DNA of 64,000 nt from positions 129,001 to 193,000 of the forward strand of contig NZ_CYSA01000015.1 in assembly GCF_001458355.1 (NCBI RefSeq). Direction: 5' to 3'. Positions 61,269 through 64,000 of this stretch are shown piece after piece; the stretch's first letter is position 1, and every line of letters starts with the position of its first letter. A program made the position numbers and the translations under genes. This DNA comes from Thalassovita gelatinovora. GTDB taxonomy: Bacteria; Pseudomonadota; Alphaproteobacteria; Rhodobacterales; Rhodobacteraceae. Below the pieces are notes generated by a model. It was not told the DNA's origin. It was given only the letters and a program-made list of their open reading frames with translations, and ran no database searches.

Positions 61269-61511
61269 TTGCGGCCTGACTTCGGTCAGACCACAGGTCG
61301 CGCCTGATATCTGGCGCGGCCAACCCTGAAATGCGCAAGCGACCGGGTTTCATGAAAGGATCAGGAAATGGTCCTGAACAAAACCTTTTCGCGCCGCAAT
61401 CCTGCCCCATTCCGACGCCCTAATGCTGCCTACACCGCGACAGCACACGGCAAAAACAAGGTGGAATCGCCACCGTCGGGGCCGGAAACGTCGCTTTTCA
61501 GGAGAATGACC

Positions 61512-61706
61512 ATGATCACCTTCATCAAGAAATTCCGCCAGGACGAAGACGGCGCCGTCACGGTTGACTGGGTCGTGTTGACCGCCGCCGTTGTTGGCCT
61601 GGGCATTGCCGCCGTTGCCACCGTTTCCAATGGCATCGACACCGCGAGCAATACGCTGGTCAACGATCTGACCACGGACATGAGCACCGCAACGTCGACC
61701 AACTAG
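61512..61706 (+). CDS. Flp-type pilin 3
   Basis: This 64-aa pilin shares the EDG|AVTVDWVVLTAAVVGLGIAA core with the first two but differs at both ends (MITFIKKFRQDEDG at the start; NTLVNDLTTDMSTATSTN at the end). The ATG at 61512 has AGGAG at good spacing; an ATG two codons earlier is less likely. The upstream block CCTTTTC to GCCCCATTC (61384-61412) resembles the ones before pilins 1 and 2. Confidence 0.86.
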   Translation: MITFIKKFRQDEDGAVTVDWVVLTAAVVGLGIAAVATVSNGIDTASNTLVNDLTTDMSTATSTN

Positions 61707-61877
61707 CCCGGCCCGGCCGGGTCCCATCGCAGACCGCACCCTTATCGGTTCGGCGCTGTGTGATCATCAGGGCCGCGTTACCCACAGTTCGCAATATGCG
61801 GCTGAAAAAATCAGGCGCCTCCCCCTGTGATTGTCTGAGTGTTTCGTTTTTCAAACGAGTTTTTGGGGGATTCGCCC

Positions 61878-62084
61878 ATGTTGCATCAGATCAAATCCAA
61901 AATTCATCGCTATTCGATGAAGGAATGCGGCGCAGTGACCATCGAATGGGTTGTCCTGACCGCCGCCATTGTGGGCATCGCCATTGCCGCCACCATTCCG
62001 GTTTTTTCCGGCACCGAAAGTGTCGCGGAAACGGCAAGCAGTTCGATGCAAACCGCGATGACAGAAGCAGGTGCAACCAACTGA
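61878..62084 (+). CDS. Flp-type pilin 4 (divergent)
   Basis: This 68-aa pilin is the most different: MLHQIKSKIHRYSMKECG|AVTIEWVVLTAAIVGIAIAA with the canonical Glu at +5, then a tail rich in Ser/Thr/Ala. The Cys before the cut site is removed by processing. GGGGGA precedes the ATG. It may be the main pilin or a minor component; it lacks the shared upstream block. Confidence 0.84.
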   Translation: MLHQIKSKIHRYSMKECGAVTIEWVVLTAAIVGIAIAATIPVFSGTESVAETASSSMQTAMTEAGATN

Positions 62085-62199
62085 ATACCCGGTTGTTGAC
62101 GCCCCGGCTCCATCATTTCGCCGTAATTACCGACTATTTTAAGGTCATCGAAAATTTACGTCCGATCCAGATCGGTCGACAAAAGAGAAAGGATAAGCC

Positions 62200-63066
62200 A
62201 TGCGTGCAATATTCGGATTGGTCCTGATCGTCGGGCTGGGTCTTGCTGGTTTCGCCGTCTATATGGCGAATAATTACATTTCGGGTTTCGAAGCCGAGCT
62301 GGCCCGCGCCAAAAGCGCCCAGACCAGCACTGTTGAACTTGTGGAAGTCGCGGTTGCCAACCGGGCCCTCGCCTATGGCGAAACGCTGACTCCCAAGGAT
62401 GCGCGGCTGGTGAAATTCCCGGTTCAGGCGCTGCCCGAAGGTGTGTTTTCCACCGCGGCGGACCTGTTTCCCAACCCTGAAAACCCGCAACAACGCCGCG
62501 TCGTGCTGCGCCAGATCGAAAAGAACGAAGCCATCCTTGCGGTCAAGATCACCAAACCGGGCGAAGAGGCCGGCCTGACATCACGGTTGGATCGCGGCAT
62601 GCGGGCCTTTGCCATTGAAGTGGATGTCGCCAGCGGCGTGTCCGGTTTCCTGCGTCCGGGCGATCGTGTCGATGTTTATTGGACCGGCGAAAGCCGCACC
62701 GGTGGCCCCAATGACCGGCGCGAATTCACCAAGCTGATCGAAAGCTCGGTCAGCCTGATTGCGGTCGACCAGAGTTCCACCAACGAAACCGCGACCGCCT
62801 CCATCGCCCGCACCGTGACGGTCGCGGCGACACCGAACCAGGTCGCCGCACTGGCGCAGGCGCAATCGACCGGGAGGCTATCGCTTTCGCTGGTCGGTGC
62901 CGAAGATGACACCATCGCCGCCGCGATCGAAGTGGATCAACGCGATCTGCTGGGCATCATCGAAGAAGCCCCGGTCGAACGGATCGAAGTGAAAGAACAG
63001 GTCTGCACCATCCGAACCCGTCGTGGTGCCGAAGTGGTCGAAATTCCGATCCCCTGCACCAACTAA
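62200..63066 (+). CDS. cpaB: Flp pilus assembly protein CpaB/RcpC
   Basis: This 288-aa protein has an N-terminal membrane helix (residues 4-25) and a SAF/CpaB domain (about 45-110, with NRALAYGETLTPKDARLVKFP), then the RcpC-type region with RAFAIEVDVASGVSGFLRPGDRVDV. CpaB/RcpC links the inner-membrane pilus platform to the outer-membrane secretin. It lies between the pilins and cpaC, as in standard Tad operons. Confidence 0.93.
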   Translation: MRAIFGLVLIVGLGLAGFAVYMANNYISGFEAELARAKSAQTSTVELVEVAVANRALAYGETLTPKDARLVKFPVQALPEGVFSTAADLFPNPENPQQRRVVLRQIEKNEAILAVKITKPGEEAGLTSRLDRGMRAFAIEVDVASGVSGFLRPGDRVDVYWTGESRTGGPNDRREFTKLIESSVSLIAVDQSSTNETATASIARTVTVAATPNQVAALAQAQSTGRLSLSLVGAEDDTIAAAIEVDQRDLLGIIEEAPVERIEVKEQVCTIRTRRGAEVVEIPIPCTN

Positions 63067-63088
63067 GCGCAATCACGGCCATAAATAT

Positions 63089-63130
63089 GGGGCGGTCGCA
63101 TCTGCGGCTGCCCCGTTGCATTTCAGCCGC
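63089..63130 (+). other. Overlapping alternative hairpins between cpaB and cpaC
   Basis: One stem (63089-63099 with 63104-63114, GGGGCGGTCGC/GCGGCTGCCCC with two G-U pairs) shares its right arm with another (GCGGCTG 63104-63110 with CAGCCGC 63124-63130), so only one can form. The remainder of the gap to cpaC holds a 6-bp TGCCCG/CGGGCA stem at 63216-63221/63229-63234. An attenuator-like role is possible but not shown. Confidence 0.4.
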
Positions 63131-63274
63131 AGCCAGACCCGAAATCCCTCCAAACCGGATGAAAATCGGACGTGAACCTATTGATTCTTGCAAAAATTCA
63201 GAAATTCGCGCAGTCTGCCCGATATAAACGGGCATCAGACCCGGCATTGAGGCGTGATCGAAAAGGCAGGTCAC

Positions 63275-64000
63275 ATGAAAAACCGAATGATATTCAAGGC
63301 CGCGCTTGTTGGTCTGACAGTCGCTTTGGGCACCACTCAGGTGCCGCAGACGGCCATGGCCCAGAACCTGCGCGTGGTTAAAAACGGCGCATCTTCCAGT
63401 CTGAAGGTGCCGATGAGCCGTGCCGTGGTGGTGGAAAGCGAATCCCCCTTCGCCGAACTGTCGATCGCCAATCCAGCGATTGCCGATATTTCGTCATTGT
63501 CGGACCGGTCGATCTATGTGCTGGGCAAATCGCCGGGCACCACCACCCTGACATTGCTTGATGCGCAGGGCAGTCTGATTGCCAATGTCGATGTGGTTGT
63601 CGCCGCCGATGTGACCGAATTCAAGGAACGGCTGCGCCAGATCCTGCCAGGTGAAAAAATCGAGGTGCGCACCGCCAATGACGGTATCGTGCTGTCGGGC
63701 ACCGTGTCCTCTGCCGCGAAACTGGCAAGCGCGCTCAGCCTGGCCGAACGCTATGCGCCCGAACGGGTGTCCAACCTGATGAAAGTGGGCGGTGTTCAGC
63801 AGGTCATGCTGAAAGTCCGCTTTGCAGAAATGCAGCGTAACGTGTCCAAATCGCTTAGTTCGTCGCTGTCGCTGAACGGCAATAGCGGTGGGTTGACCAT
63901 GAACGGCGGGTCGAACACCACCAACACGTCGGGCGGTGTTGCCACCGCACTTGGCGGCAACATCCCGTCGGTGAACGAAAATAACGGTGCCATGCTGTTC
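63275..64000 (+). CDS. cpaC: Tad pilus secretin CpaC/RcpA (5' part)
   Basis: The first 242 codons of this gene lie in the window, without a stop. A signal peptide (cleavage near MAQN, residue 30) is followed by a pilus-secretin N-terminal domain (LRVVKNGASSSLKVPMSRAVVVESESPFAELSIANP) and a BON-like domain (VEVRTANDGIVLSGTVSS-type, here EVRTANDGIVLSGTVSSAA), then the start of the secretin core (QVMLKVRFAEMQRN). It forms the outer-membrane channel of the Tad pilus. AAAAGGCAGG precedes the ATG at 63275. Confidence 0.93.
   Translation, partial: MKNRMIFKAALVGLTVALGTTQVPQTAMAQNLRVVKNGASSSLKVPMSRAVVVESESPFAELSIANPAIADISSLSDRSIYVLGKSPGTTTLTLLDAQGSLIANVDVVVAADVTEFKERLRQILPGEKIEVRTANDGIVLSGTVSSAAKLASALSLAERYAPERVSNLMKVGGVQQVMLKVRFAEMQRNVSKSLSSSLSLNGNSGGLTMNGGSNTTNTSGGVATALGGNIPSVNENNGAMLF

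Larger units (their letters stand above)
60522..61323 (+). repeat. Tandem duplication carrying pilin genes 1 and 2
   Basis: Bases 60522-60883 and 60959-61323 are near-identical copies offset by about 437 bp. The first 66 bases of each copy are identical, and the coding parts differ at few positions. The second copy of the terminator has lost its T-run. The duplication looks recent. Confidence 0.88.

Noticed and set aside
1-64000. CRISPR arrays, tRNA genes, IS elements, integrase or prophage genes
   Set aside because: No regular spaced repeats, cloverleaf-like sequences, transposase or phage frames were seen on either strand; a tRNA or IS search tool would be more sensitive.

Overview
The window is 64 kb of a high-GC alphaproteobacterial chromosome. 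Gene content and order point to the order Rhodobacterales (Roseobacter/Paracoccus-type): a ctaC-ctaB-ctaG-ctaE aa3 cytochrome oxidase cluster divergent from tldD, surf1-thrC-M16 peptidase overlapping end to start, lysC next to ptsP, gatC-gatA, a type A RNase P RNA, XpaC/TelA genes, DUF1127 and DUF1178 proteins, and the start of a Tad pilus locus. No tRNA, rRNA, CRISPR array, prophage or insertion sequence was seen. Most of the window is chromosomal housekeeping DNA with even composition. The exceptions are an AT-rich patch before the pilin genes and a few AT-rich promoters. The species cannot be named from this sequence.

Layout. 0-7 kb: folate and Mg2+ genes (mgtE-fthC), two purine deaminases (guanine and 8-oxoguanine type) around a small CAP-domain protein, hisN and an XRE regulator; the leader of the 8-oxoguanine-type deaminase carries two interleaved inverted repeats. 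7-16 kb: quinone oxidoreductase, LysR/DUF1127 pair, Bax-inhibitor-like protein, VIT transporter, rpmG, rnpB, ampD-type amidase, an excalibur lipoprotein, gatCA and a ceramidase-like membrane protein. 16-25 kb: a secreted-protein and lipid-linked-sugar region (epimerase, glycosidase-like and FGE-like exported proteins opposite a UbiA-type prenyltransferase and GtrA), then tadA and rluB. 25-31 kb: a compact run of a 27-aa membrane peptide, XpaC, TelA, a DUF2927 lipoprotein and an SPFH/GYF protein, which looks like an uncharacterised envelope-stress module. 31-40 kb: SDR, P-loop kinase, flavodoxin, lysC, ptsP, cytochrome P450, EcsC, acetyltransferase and flavin reductase.

40-49 kb: adenine salvage (mtnP, apt) with a small ribbon-helix-helix gene and a 37-aa gene between them, then surf1-thrC-M16-GNAT plus two further genes on the + strand. 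48-55 kb: the cytochrome oxidase cluster on the - strand, tldD and dprA. The surf1-to-FAD-oxidase block sits as if inverted relative to the usual ctaE-surf1-thrC order. 55-60 kb: topA, the two 3-oxoacid CoA-transferase subunits and a lytic transglycosylase. 60.5-64 kb: four small Flp-type pilins in tandem, the first two made by a roughly 365-bp duplication, then cpaB and the 5' part of cpaC, which runs off the end.

The genes most likely to act together are: cytochrome oxidase subunits with their assembly factors (ctaB heme O synthase, ctaG copper chaperone, surf1); mtnP and apt in methylthioadenosine/adenine recycling; guaD with the 8-oxoguanine-type deaminase in purine breakdown; and the pilins with cpaB/cpaC in the Tad pilus.
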